The notes below the pieces were generated by a model, which did no database searches, had not been told where the DNA came from, and saw nothing but the letters and a program-made list of their open reading frames with translations. Of a stretch of 64,000 nucleotides of DNA, positions 17,761 through 26,473 are shown piece after piece. Position 1 is the first letter of the stretch. Every line of letters starts with the position of its first letter. Source of the stretch: Thermotogae bacterium (GTDB lineage Bacteria; Thermotogota; Thermotogae; Petrotogales; Petrotogaceae). The position numbers and the translations under genes are program-made. The DNA lies in NCBI GenBank assembly GCA_024233675.1, contig JACKPH010000002.1, positions 186,001 to 250,000 of the forward strand, in the 5' to 3' direction.

Positions 17761-19026
17761 TTACTCTTTTGCCTCGCCTTTCCTAACAAACATCATGGTA
17801 AAAAATGCGAGTAGAAAAAATACTACCGAAAATACAAGAAGAGCATTATATCCTTTTTTATCCATGAAAAAACCGGCAAGTGGCGGTGCAAAAATATTTG
17901 CTGCCATTGAGAAGAAATAATAAAGACCCGTATATCCGCCTGATTTTTCAGTTGTAGTCATATCAACAACCATAGGAAGTGAATTAACATTAATAAGTGC
18001 CCATCCTATACCGCCTATAGGGAAAATTATATACATAATTTTTATAAAAAAATCTTTATTACTCTGAATATTCATATCTGTATTCCCGAAATAAAATATA
18101 GCTACCGCCATTAAAAAAACTATTATTATTCCGGAAAATATTGTTTTCTTTCTTCCCATTTTTGAACCTATAATACCTGCGGGAATAGAAAAAATCATAA
18201 ATGTCAGTGAAAATATTCCGAGTATAAATGCTCCGGTACTTTCTGCTATACCGACATGATATTTTACATAAGTTGTAAAAAAAGTTTCTATTGCATTAAA
18301 TCCTATAAACCAGAACAATATGGAAAGAAGTATAAAAAGAAGACTTTTTTCTTTTGCAAGAAATACATCCTTAAGATTTTTTATAAGGTCCGAACTTCCT
18401 TTTCTGAAAACCGAACCGACACTTACGTGACCTTCGGAAATAGTATATTCTTTAGGTTCTTTAACAAATACAAAAAGAACTATATTTCCTATAAGCATTA
18501 AAGCCGCACCCGCAATAAAAGGATAAACAGGATTAGCATCGTATAAAGGTTTACCTGCGAAATACGCAAGAAGTGCTCCGAGTCCGCCCATAAAATTAAT
18601 TATACCGTTTGCCTGCGATCTGTATTTAGAAGGGGTTATATCAGGCATTAAAGCAACTACAGGTGATCTGAAAAGTGCCATAAAAAAATTCATAAAAATA
18701 ATTACTGTCATCAGAAGCCAAAGACTGTTAAAATCTTTTAAAAACGGTATTAATACAAACATAATAGCTGCAAGAGGAGAACCTATCATTATATAAGGCA
18801 TTCTTCTTCCGAATCTTGTTCTCGTCTGATCGGAAAGTGCGCCTATAACAGGCAGCATAAAAATTGCAAATATGTTGTCAATAGTCATTATACTTCCCAC
18901 AGCAAAAGAACTTAAATCAAAATTTTTTAAAAATATCGGAACATATGAATTATAAAGAGGCCAAAGTACACTTACACCAAAAAATCCAAAACCTAAAATA
19001 AATAAATTCCAGAATTTAAACTTCAT
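17761..19026 (-). CDS. MFS transporter (sugar:cation/SLC45-like)
   Basis: 421 residues and about 12 membrane helices. The cytoplasmic loop between helices 2 and 3 reads GALSDQTRTRFGRRMPYI, the D-R-T-x-x-x-GRR pattern of glycoside/sucrose symporters. A second GRRK-like element (GSKMGRKKT) begins the C-terminal half. Monocistronic with its own terminator. It lies upstream of the ROK gene and could import a related sugar, but no operon link exists. Confidence 0.88.
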   Translation of the reverse strand: MKFKFWNLFILGFGFFGVSVLWPLYNSYVPIFLKNFDLSSFAVGSIMTIDNIFAIFMLPVIGALSDQTRTRFGRRMPYIMIGSPLAAIMFVLIPFLKDFNSLWLLMTVIIFMNFFMALFRSPVVALMPDITPSKYRSQANGIINFMGGLGALLAYFAGKPLYDANPVYPFIAGAALMLIGNIVLFVFVKEPKEYTISEGHVSVGSVFRKGSSDLIKNLKDVFLAKEKSLLFILLSILFWFIGFNAIETFFTTYVKYHVGIAESTGAFILGIFSLTFMIFSIPAGIIGSKMGRKKTIFSGIIIVFLMAVAIFYFGNTDMNIQSNKDFFIKIMYIIFPIGGIGWALINVNSLPMVVDMTTTEKSGGYTGLYYFFSMAANIFAPPLAGFFMDKKGYNALLVFSVVFFLLAFFTMMFVRKGEAKE

Positions 19027-19114
19027 CTTATCCCCCCATTGAGATTTTAAGTAATAAAATTATACCATAAGTATTTATATATCTTTTAAGTTTTTTATTT
19101 TATTGTTAAAGAAT

Positions 19115-19145
19115 AAAAAAATATCCGCAAATACGGATATTTTAT
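19115..19145 (-). terminator. Terminator of the MATE gene
   Basis: AAATATCCG and CGGATATTT pair around a short loop directly after the MATE stop. The stem overlaps the last codon and is followed by a T-rich stretch on the minus strand. Confidence 0.8.
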
Positions 19146-20518
19146 TCAGTTGTTTTAACTTTTTCAATAACTCTCTTTTCCCATTTTCCGAAAAGATAAA
19201 ATATAAATCCCATAACAGATGTAAGGAAATTACTTAAAATCATCGCATACCATACTCCCTGCGAACCGTAATCCGTAAATTTCTGAAAAAATATTATCAG
19301 AGGTATTCTGAATATCCATAATCTTCCCATTGATATCATCATGGAGTAAATAGTATGTCCTGATCCCTGAAATGTATTGTTGAAAACATCATTCATACTT
19401 ACCAGAAACAGTGTAAGCGCCATAAGCTTCATATACTGTGTTCCGGCAATTACAGTAGGCATATCTTTTTCAAGAGGTAAAAATATTTTAAGTGCTCCTT
19501 CGGCATAAATAAAAAGCACAGTCCCGAACGTCATTGATATTAAAAATGCATATAGTGCAGCCTTTCTGAAAGCCTGTTTTGCCCTTTCCGGATTACCGGC
19601 ACCTATATTCTGACCTACTATTGAAACTATTGCTCCTCCTATAGCCATTCCAGGCATAAAAGCAAGCGAATTTATTCTGTTAACAACACCGTATGCGGCA
19701 AGTGTTGTATCTCCGTACATTACTATAAAACTGTTTAGTATTATAAAACCGAGTGATTCCATAGAAGTTCCTATTGTTGATGGTATTCCTATTTTAAAAA
19801 TTTTTAATATTTTTTCTTTTACCGGTTTTATATTTGAAAATATTATATAAATTCCGTCATGTTTTTTAAAAAGCAGAGGATATATAAGAAAAAGAAATAT
19901 TCCCTGAGAAAGTACTGACGCAATTGCAGCTCCTATGATTCCCTGTCGGAAAACTAATATAAAAACAGGATCAAGTATCATGTTAAGTACAACTCCCAAA
20001 GTACTTATTATCATAGGTGTAAGCGTATTACCTTCTGATGTTTTTACGGAATTAAAAACCATATAAGTGTATGAAACAGGAGTACTAAGAAACATTATTC
20101 TGAGATACGCAAGAGATTTATCATAAAGTTCTCCCGTAGCTCCCATCCATTTAAGAATATATGGTGCAGCAATTATTCCTAAAATAGTCATAATAACAGA
20201 AAAAATAATCGTAAGAAAAAACATCTGCCCGGCAATCACCCTTGCACTGTCTTTATCTTTCAGTCCGTTGTACTGTGACATAAGAGATGTTCCGGCAGAA
20301 GATATGCCTATACCTATAGTTATTACCAAAAAGAGCACCGGCCATACAAAAGAAGCCGCAGCAACTTCCAGAGAACCTATTTTTCCTACCCAGAAAGTAT
20401 CGGTAAGATTATAAAGAGTCTGGCTCAAATTTGAAAACAGTAACGGGAGGGCCATTTTTATAATCGTTTTTCTGAGGTCCCCTTTCAGTATCATTTCTCT
20501 TTTTTCTTCAAAATTCAT
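19142..20518 (-). CDS. MATE-family multidrug/cation antiporter
   Basis: 458 residues, 12 membrane helices in two repeats. The N terminus MALPLLFSNLSQTLYNLTDTFWVGKIGSLEVAAAS is the typical MATE opening; IVGQNIGAGNPERAKQA marks the equivalent place in the second half. It exports cationic drugs or metabolites using Na+ or H+. Stands alone between two terminators or operons. Confidence 0.93.
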   Translation of the reverse strand: MNFEEKREMILKGDLRKTIIKMALPLLFSNLSQTLYNLTDTFWVGKIGSLEVAAASFVWPVLFLVITIGIGISSAGTSLMSQYNGLKDKDSARVIAGQMFFLTIIFSVIMTILGIIAAPYILKWMGATGELYDKSLAYLRIMFLSTPVSYTYMVFNSVKTSEGNTLTPMIISTLGVVLNMILDPVFILVFRQGIIGAAIASVLSQGIFLFLIYPLLFKKHDGIYIIFSNIKPVKEKILKIFKIGIPSTIGTSMESLGFIILNSFIVMYGDTTLAAYGVVNRINSLAFMPGMAIGGAIVSIVGQNIGAGNPERAKQAFRKAALYAFLISMTFGTVLFIYAEGALKIFLPLEKDMPTVIAGTQYMKLMALTLFLVSMNDVFNNTFQGSGHTIYSMMISMGRLWIFRIPLIIFFQKFTDYGSQGVWYAMILSNFLTSVMGFIFYLFGKWEKRVIEKVKTTE

Positions 20519-20600
20519 AATTACACCGCCTAAATTGTTAGCTTTCCATAGTATTATACATTATTCTGACAGTACGTAAGCATGACTAAAATGAAAATTT

Positions 20601-21008
20601 TTACTGAATAGAATTTTCTATAGCTTTTAATATAAATTTTGAACTGTATGTTGCACCTGTTATAATATCAACGTCTGTGCTCTGGGCATCAGTAACGTCC
20701 TCTGTTATTATTTCGGCAGGTTTTCCTTTACCGTTTTTATGTTCTGTAATCTTTATATATTCTATTTTGTGGTTTTTTACACTCATTTCGATTTTTGCTC
20801 CCAGTAATTCTTTTAAAAAATATTCGCCTTCATAAACACCGTCTCCGGTATTTTTTAAATTTTCCGAAAAAAGTACGGGATTCAGTTTTATATTTTCTGT
20901 TTCTTTCTCAATACTCTTCATAATATTTGTAAAAGCAACGGCAATTATTATTATAAGTATAATAAAAATAAAAGCTGTATAAATAAGAATTTTATGTTTT
21001 TTTCTCAC
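20601..21008 (-). CDS. Membrane-anchored FMN-binding domain protein
   Basis: About 135 residues. One N-terminal membrane helix (ILIYTAFIFIILIIIIAVAF), then an FMN-binding domain as in RnfG/NqrC: DGVYEGEYF and the flavinylation-type motif TGATYSS. The GTG at 21008 follows GAGGTG and is preferred over the ATG at 21023, which has no ribosome-binding site. Third gene of the flavodoxin-TetR operon, suggesting a redox function at the membrane. Confidence 0.85.
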   Translation of the reverse strand: MRKKHKILIYTAFIFIILIIIIAVAFTNIMKSIEKETENIKLNPVLFSENLKNTGDGVYEGEYFLKELLGAKIEMSVKNHKIEYIKITEHKNGKGKPAEIITEDVTDAQSTDVDIITGATYSSKFILKAIENSIQ

Positions 21009-21022
21009 AAAACACCTCTTCA

Positions 21023-21607
21023 TTATTTTTTTAAAATATATTCTATCTGTTTTTTTATTGCGGAAAAAAATTCTTTTTCTGACACACTGCTTCTTTTTCC
21101 TATATAAAACATCAGTTCGGAATTTAATACATTACTCAGAATACTTATTCTCATATAAGCTTCTTCTTTGCTTATACCATTATTTTCAAGATATAATTCT
21201 GTTTTTTCCGTAAGATAAATAATTGCCTGCGGAACATAATTTTCTCCTGAAAATGTTAAAGGAAGTTTTTCAAAATTATACATAAATATAGTTTTAAATT
21301 TTTCCGGATTTTTTATAAAAAATTCGAGATACCCGTAAATAAAAGCATATAATTCCTCTTTGCCTTCTGTACCTGATGATTTTTCTTTAATAAAATCATA
21401 AAGTTCTGAAAAAAAATCTTCTATACATATAAAAATAAGTTCTTCTATATCTCTGAAATAATTATATATAGTTGCATAAGAGTATCCCGCTTCTTTTGCT
21501 ATATTCCTGGCACTTATTTCATGATATCCTTTTTCCGTTATTATTTTTTTAGCTGCTTCTTTAAAATAATTTTCCGTTCTTTCTCTTTTCAAATCTTTTT
21601 CAGCCAA
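21023..21607 (-). CDS. TetR-family transcriptional regulator
   Basis: 194 residues. N-terminal HTH: AAKKIITEKGYHEISARNIAKEAGYSYATIYNYFRDIEELI, the standard TetR pattern. The C-terminal helical domain binds an unknown ligand. It overlaps the flavodoxin gene by 8 bp, and a long palindrome lies on the operon promoter, so it probably represses its own operon. Confidence 0.93.
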   Translation of the reverse strand: MAEKDLKRERTENYFKEAAKKIITEKGYHEISARNIAKEAGYSYATIYNYFRDIEELIFICIEDFFSELYDFIKEKSSGTEGKEELYAFIYGYLEFFIKNPEKFKTIFMYNFEKLPLTFSGENYVPQAIIYLTEKTELYLENNGISKEEAYMRISILSNVLNSELMFYIGKRSSVSEKEFFSAIKKQIEYILKK

Positions 21608-22061
21608 TTTTTTTCACCAGACTGTCAAGATTTTCTTTTCTGAAATCCTCTTTAGATTTATCTATTTTTACAATTTTTTTAATTATAAATTTTTCAAAAA
21701 AGTTCATTTTTTCAAAATCATATGAATACCCGGCGTAAAAAAAATCGTCTATATATTTTTCCTTATCAGGTAAATTATCATTAAAAAATTTCTTATAATT
21801 TTCTTCCTGCCCTGCTACCATGACAAAATAAAACTTCTGATTTTCTTTTTTATTTTCAGCAACTTTATTAAAAAAATCTTTAAATCCTTTTTTCATCTGT
21901 CCGGCATAAACCGAGGACACAAAAATTACATTATTATAATTTTCTGTATCATAATCTTTCTGATCAATTATTTCAACAATATCCGCAGATTCTGAAGCTA
22001 TATATCCCGAAACTTTTTTTCCGAATCCTTTTTTTGTTGAATAAAAAATAATACTGCTCAT
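21600..22061 (-). CDS. Flavodoxin-like protein (protoporphyrinogen-oxidase HemG-like fold)
   Basis: 153 residues. N-terminal IIFYSTKKGFGKKVSGYIASE is the FMN phosphate-binding loop of flavodoxins (S/T-x-T/K-x-x-x), followed by VIFVSSVYAGQMKKGFKDFF and YFVMVAGQEENYKKFF. This arrangement resembles HemG/flavodoxin_5 proteins. First gene of a three-gene redox operon with TetR and the FMN-binding protein. Partner unknown. Confidence 0.82.
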   Translation of the reverse strand: MSSIIFYSTKKGFGKKVSGYIASESADIVEIIDQKDYDTENYNNVIFVSSVYAGQMKKGFKDFFNKVAENKKENQKFYFVMVAGQEENYKKFFNDNLPDKEKYIDDFFYAGYSYDFEKMNFFEKFIIKKIVKIDKSKEDFRKENLDSLVKKIG

Positions 22062-22083
22062 ATTTTTCCCTCCTAAAAATAAT

Positions 22084-22117
22084 TAACACTGTTAATTTTA
22101 TTAACAGTGTTATTATA
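22084..22117 (-). promoter_or_regulatory. TetR operator overlapping the -10 box
   Basis: Perfect inverted repeat with 13-bp arms, TAACACTGTTAAT (22084-22096) and ATTAACAGTGTTA (22100-22112), spaced by TTT. A minus-strand TATAAT at 22112-22117 abuts it, so binding would cover the transcription start. The -35 box is weak. Confidence 0.8.
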
Positions 22118-22172
22118 CTATTCCTTATGTAACGTATAAATTAATTAAATTTTATATAACAATGACATCATT

Positions 22173-22925
22173 TTAAACATTTTTAAGAAAATTCATAATC
22201 TGACTTATTGCAAAATCCGATTCACAGTCACTTAGTATTGTATGCGGACTGTTTTTTAAAATAAGATAATTTTTATTTTTTATTTTTATATCAGTAATTT
22301 TTTTTACATTAAAAGGTACTGATTTATCATTTTCTGAAAGAATTATGAAAGTTTCCGATTTAATATTTCCGAGTTTTTTTAAAGCCTTTTTCTGAAGTTT
22401 AAGCAAATCATATTTTTTGTTATAAAAATTATATTCCCAATAATTTTCCGACTGAGTTTTCCAGTTTTCATCATTATATTGAACAGATAAAAGTTTTTTT
22501 CTCGGATAAATAAATCTGAGAAAAGGTGTAAACATCATCATTCTGTCTTTAATTCTGAAAGCAGGGGCAACAAGAATAAGTTTTTTTATATCAAATTCAG
22601 CAGCAATTATGGATCCTATAACTCCTCCCATTGAAAAACCAAGAATATTTACTTCTTCATAAATAATTTTAAGGTTTAGGTATTCTTCGTATATTTTTCT
22701 TAACCAGTCTTTCCATGTGCTTTTTTCAAAATCTTCTCTATTTGTTCCGTGTCCCGGAAGTCTCGGAATATATACATCATAAAATTCTGAAAGTGCCTCT
22801 GCAGTTTTTTCAAGTGTTTTTATTATTCCCGTATATCCGTGTATTATAATAAAACAGCTTTTTTTACTGTTATTTATTCTTATTTCTTTTGAAAGCGGAT
22901 TAACTTTAGTAAAATTATTTTTCAT
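22173..22925 (-). CDS. Alpha/beta hydrolase (carboxylesterase/lysophospholipase type)
   Basis: 250 residues. Oxyanion-hole region IIHGYTGIIKT, nucleophile elbow GFSMGGVIGS (serine), aspartate in LSENDKSVPF and histidine in NSPHTILSDCE complete the triad. No signal peptide, so cytoplasmic. It follows the nagA terminator and has its own GAGGTG site. Likely an esterase such as Est30/YvaK; a role in sugar salvage is not supported. Confidence 0.87.
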   Translation of the reverse strand: MKNNFTKVNPLSKEIRINNSKKSCFIIIHGYTGIIKTLEKTAEALSEFYDVYIPRLPGHGTNREDFEKSTWKDWLRKIYEEYLNLKIIYEEVNILGFSMGGVIGSIIAAEFDIKKLILVAPAFRIKDRMMMFTPFLRFIYPRKKLLSVQYNDENWKTQSENYWEYNFYNKKYDLLKLQKKALKKLGNIKSETFIILSENDKSVPFNVKKITDIKIKNKNYLILKNSPHTILSDCESDFAISQIMNFLKNV

Positions 22926-22927
22926 TT

Positions 22928-22962
22928 TTCACCTCAAAAAAAACCGGAATAAATTCCGGTTT
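22928..22962 (-). terminator. Terminator of the amino-sugar salvage operon
   Basis: AAAACCGGAAT/ATTCCGGTTTT stem with a T8 run on the minus strand just after the nagA stop. The T-run leads straight into the hydrolase ribosome-binding site. Confidence 0.85.
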
Positions 22963-24050
22963 TATTTTTTATAAACTGTTTTTCCTTCAAATATTGTTTC
23001 CTGAACATTTATCTCTTTATCAAGAACCACAAAATTAGCATTATAACCTATTTTTATTCTTCCTTTGTTTTCAATATTCAGATCTTTAAGTGCATTGTAA
23101 GAACTTACTTTTGACAAATCTTTAAGACTGCATCCGGTAAACTCATAAAAATTCTTTACACCCTTATCAAAAAGGAGTGTAGATCCTGCTATATTACCGC
23201 TTTTAAGTCTTGCAACACCTTTTTCTACATAAACATCCAGTCCTCCGAGACTGTACTTACCATCGTTTAATCCGGCTGCTTCCATAGAATCGGTTATAAG
23301 TATTATCCTGTCGCTTCCTTTTATTTTATAAGTAAGTTTTATAAATTCTTTTGAAGAATGTATGCCGTCGCATATAAGTTCTACATTAAAATCAAGAAGC
23401 ATAGCACTTCCTGTTCCTGAGATATCCCTGTGATGAAGCTGATTAAGTGCATTAGGAAAATGTGTTATCCTGTCAGCTCCGTTAAGATACGCTTTTTCCA
23501 TCATATCATATCCGGCACCTGAATGTCCTATTGATACTTTAATATTTTTTTTCTGCAGGTATTTTAAAGCTTCATAAAAATTAGGTCTTTCCGGAGCCAT
23601 AGTTATTAATCTTACAAAATCCGGAGTTATTTCTACGATTTCATCAACAGAAGGATTTCTTATATAATCAGGATTTTGTGCTCCCTTTTTTTCGGGATTT
23701 ATAAACGGTCCTTCAAGATGAAGTCCTTCTATAGGTGTACCGCAGAATTTTATATTTTCTATAACTTTTAGTATATCTTCTTTTGAAGCTGAAACTGTTG
23801 TAGGTATAAGTGAAGTTACACCATGCTCAAAATTTTTTTTGCTCCATTTTTCAAAATCTTCTTTTGAAGCATTCATTGTATCAATTTTTTCAAAAGCATG
23901 TGTATGAACATCTGCAAAACCCGGCATAACTATTCTTTCATAATTGCAGTCATGCGGTATTATATCGCATATAGTTTTTCCTTCAGTTATTATATCCCCG
24001 GTAAATTCTCCGATAAGCGGGTCTACAATGAGCACGTTTTCAATTTTCAT
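22962..24050 (-). CDS. nagA: N-acetylglucosamine-6-phosphate deacetylase
   Basis: Removes acetate from GlcNAc-6-phosphate to give glucosamine-6-phosphate. About 362 residues. Metal and catalytic motifs: GFADVHTHAFE, GLHLEGPFINPEKKGAQ, VSIGHSGAGYDM, THFPNALNQLHHR and the catalytic aspartate in LITDSMEAAG. The ATG at 24050 follows the GGTGGTGGG site; GTG codons upstream are part of that site. It follows the interrupted kinase by 26 bp and takes the product of MurQ or of GlcNAc phosphorylation. Confidence 0.93.
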   Translation of the reverse strand: MKIENVLIVDPLIGEFTGDIITEGKTICDIIPHDCNYERIVMPGFADVHTHAFEKIDTMNASKEDFEKWSKKNFEHGVTSLIPTTVSASKEDILKVIENIKFCGTPIEGLHLEGPFINPEKKGAQNPDYIRNPSVDEIVEITPDFVRLITMAPERPNFYEALKYLQKKNIKVSIGHSGAGYDMMEKAYLNGADRITHFPNALNQLHHRDISGTGSAMLLDFNVELICDGIHSSKEFIKLTYKIKGSDRIILITDSMEAAGLNDGKYSLGGLDVYVEKGVARLKSGNIAGSTLLFDKGVKNFYEFTGCSLKDLSKVSSYNALKDLNIENKGRIKIGYNANFVVLDKEINVQETIFEGKTVYKK

Positions 24051-24076
24051 AAATCCCACCACCTCTTAATGTTTTT

Positions 24077-24650
24077 TTATATTTTATACAAAGACATATA
24101 ATAATCAATATTTTCAGGAGCTTTAATAATATTTTTACCTAACTTTTTCTTGAATTCACTGAGAAATCTTTCAGAAGAAAATACTCCTCCGTGATAATAA
24201 ATTTTCTCTGATTCTGTAATTTCGGACATTTTTAAACATCTGGGAATGATATCCTCAAGTCCTTCTTTTATTATTCCGTCAGTAATTTTACTCTCTGTCT
24301 GAAAAAATACAGAAGAAAAAGATGCAATATGTGTTTTAAAATCTTTTCTTTTCTGAATATCAGAAAGTTCATCAGCTTCGGATACTTTAAAATACTTTTT
24401 AACTTCATCAAAAAGAATATCATAATTTATTATTCCGTCCCTGTATTTTAATGTTTCCTGTATGGCTCTTTCCGAAAACCAAAATCCACTGCAGACATCA
24501 CCGAAAAGGTGACCCCATCCTCCGCTTCTGAATGTATCTTTTCCTTTTTTCCCAAAAACAATTGAACCTGTTCCGCATATAACAACTGTACCGTCATTAT
24601 TACCGAGAGCTGAATAAATAAGTCCTTCTGCATCGTTGAGAACAGTAATA
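24077..24650 (-). pseudogene. BadF/BadG-type sugar kinase, C-terminal part (split by insertion)
   Basis: C-terminal two-thirds of an ASKHA kinase of the N-acetylglucosamine kinase type: TVLNDAEGLIYSALG, VVICGTGSIVFG (adenosine/phosphate loops), GGWGHLFGDVCSGFW and HGGVFSS. It lacks the first phosphate loop, which lies at 27928-28195. Dropping the inserted 3277 bp and one copy of the 8-bp repeat restores an 834-bp frame (277 residues) reading NSDITVLNDAEG. In the salvage operon it would phosphorylate MurNAc or GlcNAc. As given, it is inactive. Confidence 0.92.
24643..24650. repeat. Left copy of 8-bp target duplication
   Basis: CAGTAATA here and at 27928-27935 flank the foreign insertion exactly. 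Together they account for the duplicated ITV/ITE codons of the interrupted kinase. Confidence 0.85.
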
Positions 24651-25061
24651 GCGGGACTCGACAAGGGCTACCAACGATTCGTGATATTCGGCGGTCTGGG
24701 CGGCAGGCTGGATCACACGATTGCCAATCTTCATGTGCTGGACTATCTTGTGGAGCGTGGAGCAAGAGGCTGTCTGGCAGGAGATCATGAAAATGTATTA
24801 TTGATCAAGGGAAGCAGCGGGATTGCATTTCATGAAAGTGCTGCAGGTGAACTGTCTGTATTTGCATACGGAGGCAAGGCAGAGGGCGTATATCTCTCAG
24901 GCTTAAAATATCCGCTTGAGGATGCACTGCTGACGACAGACTTTCCAATCGGGGTCAGCAATGTATTTATGGGAATGAAATCTGACATATCCGTCAGAAA
25001 CGGAAAGCTGTTGATTATGTGGACAGGCACACTGGATTGGTTGATGTACGATGCTATTTGA
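24651..25061 (+). pseudogene. Thiamine pyrophosphokinase fragment (5'-truncated)
   Basis: Frame runs from the insertion junction to TGA. Visible: IFGGLGGRLDHTIANLHVLDYL (substrate site, D-H) and GLKYPLEDALL-GVSNVFMG, the typical C-terminal part of thiamine diphosphokinase. The N-terminal third is missing. High G+C codon use differs sharply from the host. Not functional. Confidence 0.88.
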
Positions 25062-25836
25062 TATAATTTACAATTAATATAGCAATCCCCAGAGTGGTAA
25101 GTACAATGCCTGTTGCCCGGTTCAATACGATGGCAGGAGTCTTATTGGCGAACTTGGCAGCAATCCTTGCCCATAGCAGCGTGGAAAGAATACAGGAAAT
25201 CAGAATCAAAATATCCGGCGCACCACCGATTGCAAAATGTGACATTGAGCCCGTAAAGGCAGTAAAGGTCATAATGAAGACGCTGGTGCCGACCGCAGTC
25301 TTTAACTCATATCCAAGAACACTCGTTAAGATCAGCAGCATCATCATACCGCCACCGGCTCCGACAAAACCACAGATCAGACCAATGAGAACGCCACAGA
25401 GAACAGACTGGAGGAAGCGTTTCTTTGCTGAAACCTGTACCATATTTTCCTTAGTTGTCATGACAGGTCTGACAATGAACTTGATTCCCAGAAGCAGTGT
25501 CATAACGGTGGAGAAGCCTCCCATGGTTTTGCCGGGAACCAAGCTGGACAGATAACTTCCAAGTAAGGTAAAGCAGAGGACGGAAATCATCATCACGATT
25601 CCGTTCTTGATATCCAGATTCTTATTTTTACCATAAGTATAGGCCGAGACAGCACTTGCAAGAACGTCGCTGGCGAGCGCAATTCCCACGGCTTCATAGG
25701 GCGGGAGGTCTAGAAATGTAATGAGCATGGGGCTGATTACAGCGGCGGCACTCATTCCGGCAAATCCGGTTCCAAGTCCGGCACCGATACCGGCAATGAA
25801 GCAAATCATCAGAGTATAGAGCAGATTGACAGTCAT
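25054..25836 (-). CDS. TauE/SafE-family sulfite/anion exporter
   Basis: About 260 residues, eight membrane helices. Two half-repeats: GIGAGLGTGFAGMSAAAVISPML near the N terminus and CGFVGAGGGMMMLLILTSVLGYELKTAVGTS in the middle, the TauE/SafE signature. ATG at 25836 is favoured by spacing to AAGGA. Intact and translationally close to the MarR gene. G+C-rich codon use marks foreign origin, with the insertion. Confidence 0.9.
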   Translation of the reverse strand: MTVNLLYTLMICFIAGIGAGLGTGFAGMSAAAVISPMLITFLDLPPYEAVGIALASDVLASAVSAYTYGKNKNLDIKNGIVMMISVLCFTLLGSYLSSLVPGKTMGGFSTVMTLLLGIKFIVRPVMTTKENMVQVSAKKRFLQSVLCGVLIGLICGFVGAGGGMMMLLILTSVLGYELKTAVGTSVFIMTFTAFTGSMSHFAIGGAPDILILISCILSTLLWARIAAKFANKTPAIVLNRATGIVLTTLGIAILIVNYIK

Positions 25837-25841
25837 AGTAT

Positions 25842-26243
25842 TCACATTCCTTCTTTATATGCTTTTCGTGCATTGAAGCTGAGTTGTTCTAAAAATGTAG
25901 CAAATTTTTCGCGTTCTTCTTTCAAGATTCCGTCAAACAACAGATCAAGAAAATGTTTCTGACACTGTCGTCCTTTTTCGATGATTTCCATAGAGGCGGG
26001 AAGCAGGCATAAATGGATGACCTTGTGATTGTCGTTGAGGTAGTTCCGTTCCAGCAACCCGCGTTTTACCAAGTCGTCAACAGAGACGGACACATGAGAT
26101 TTCGTTAAATGACGAACCTCGACAATATCCTTTGCCGTATCATAGATCGGATTATTTGCAAGGAATAAGAGAATATCCAATTCATTTTGTGTCAGTTGAT
26201 ATTCCTTAATCAGATCACTGAACATCATCGGATAGAGATGCAT
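25842..26243 (-). CDS. MarR-family transcriptional regulator
   Basis: 133 residues. Winged helix: NELDILLFLANNPIYDTAKDIVEVRHLTKSHVSVSVDDLVKRGLLERNYLNDNHKVIHL, with the D-x-R-like D-N-H wing. Likely controls the TauE transporter just downstream. Intact, part of the foreign insertion. Confidence 0.9.
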   Translation of the reverse strand: MHLYPMMFSDLIKEYQLTQNELDILLFLANNPIYDTAKDIVEVRHLTKSHVSVSVDDLVKRGLLERNYLNDNHKVIHLCLLPASMEIIEKGRQCQKHFLDLLFDGILKEEREKFATFLEQLSFNARKAYKEGM

Positions 26244-26473
26244 AACATCAGCTTGTCTGTTTAAAACCTAAATTCCACGTGCATTTTTTATTAGCTTAAA
26301 AGAACACTATTTCAAGAAGAATTTAAACTGATACTCCCACATTGTAACATTATTTACCACCACCTTTCAATCTTTTTCAATAAATTATTGATTGCAACTT
26401 TGGAGTAAAGATACTTATTAAACCCTGCAAGTTATCCACAGAGCAACACTCGATTTTCAAGATGATATCTTTA
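26244..26473. other. Spacer between MarR gene and transposase remnant
   Basis: 230 bp without a gene. It probably contains the MarR promoter and the left end of the IS1380-like element, where the base composition falls from G+C-rich to A/T-rich. No clear terminal inverted repeat was identified. Confidence 0.4.

Noticed and set aside
24636..25061. One continuous gene across the left insertion junction
   Set aside because: The first codons are antisense to the host kinase; only the part from 24651 is thiamine pyrophosphokinase.
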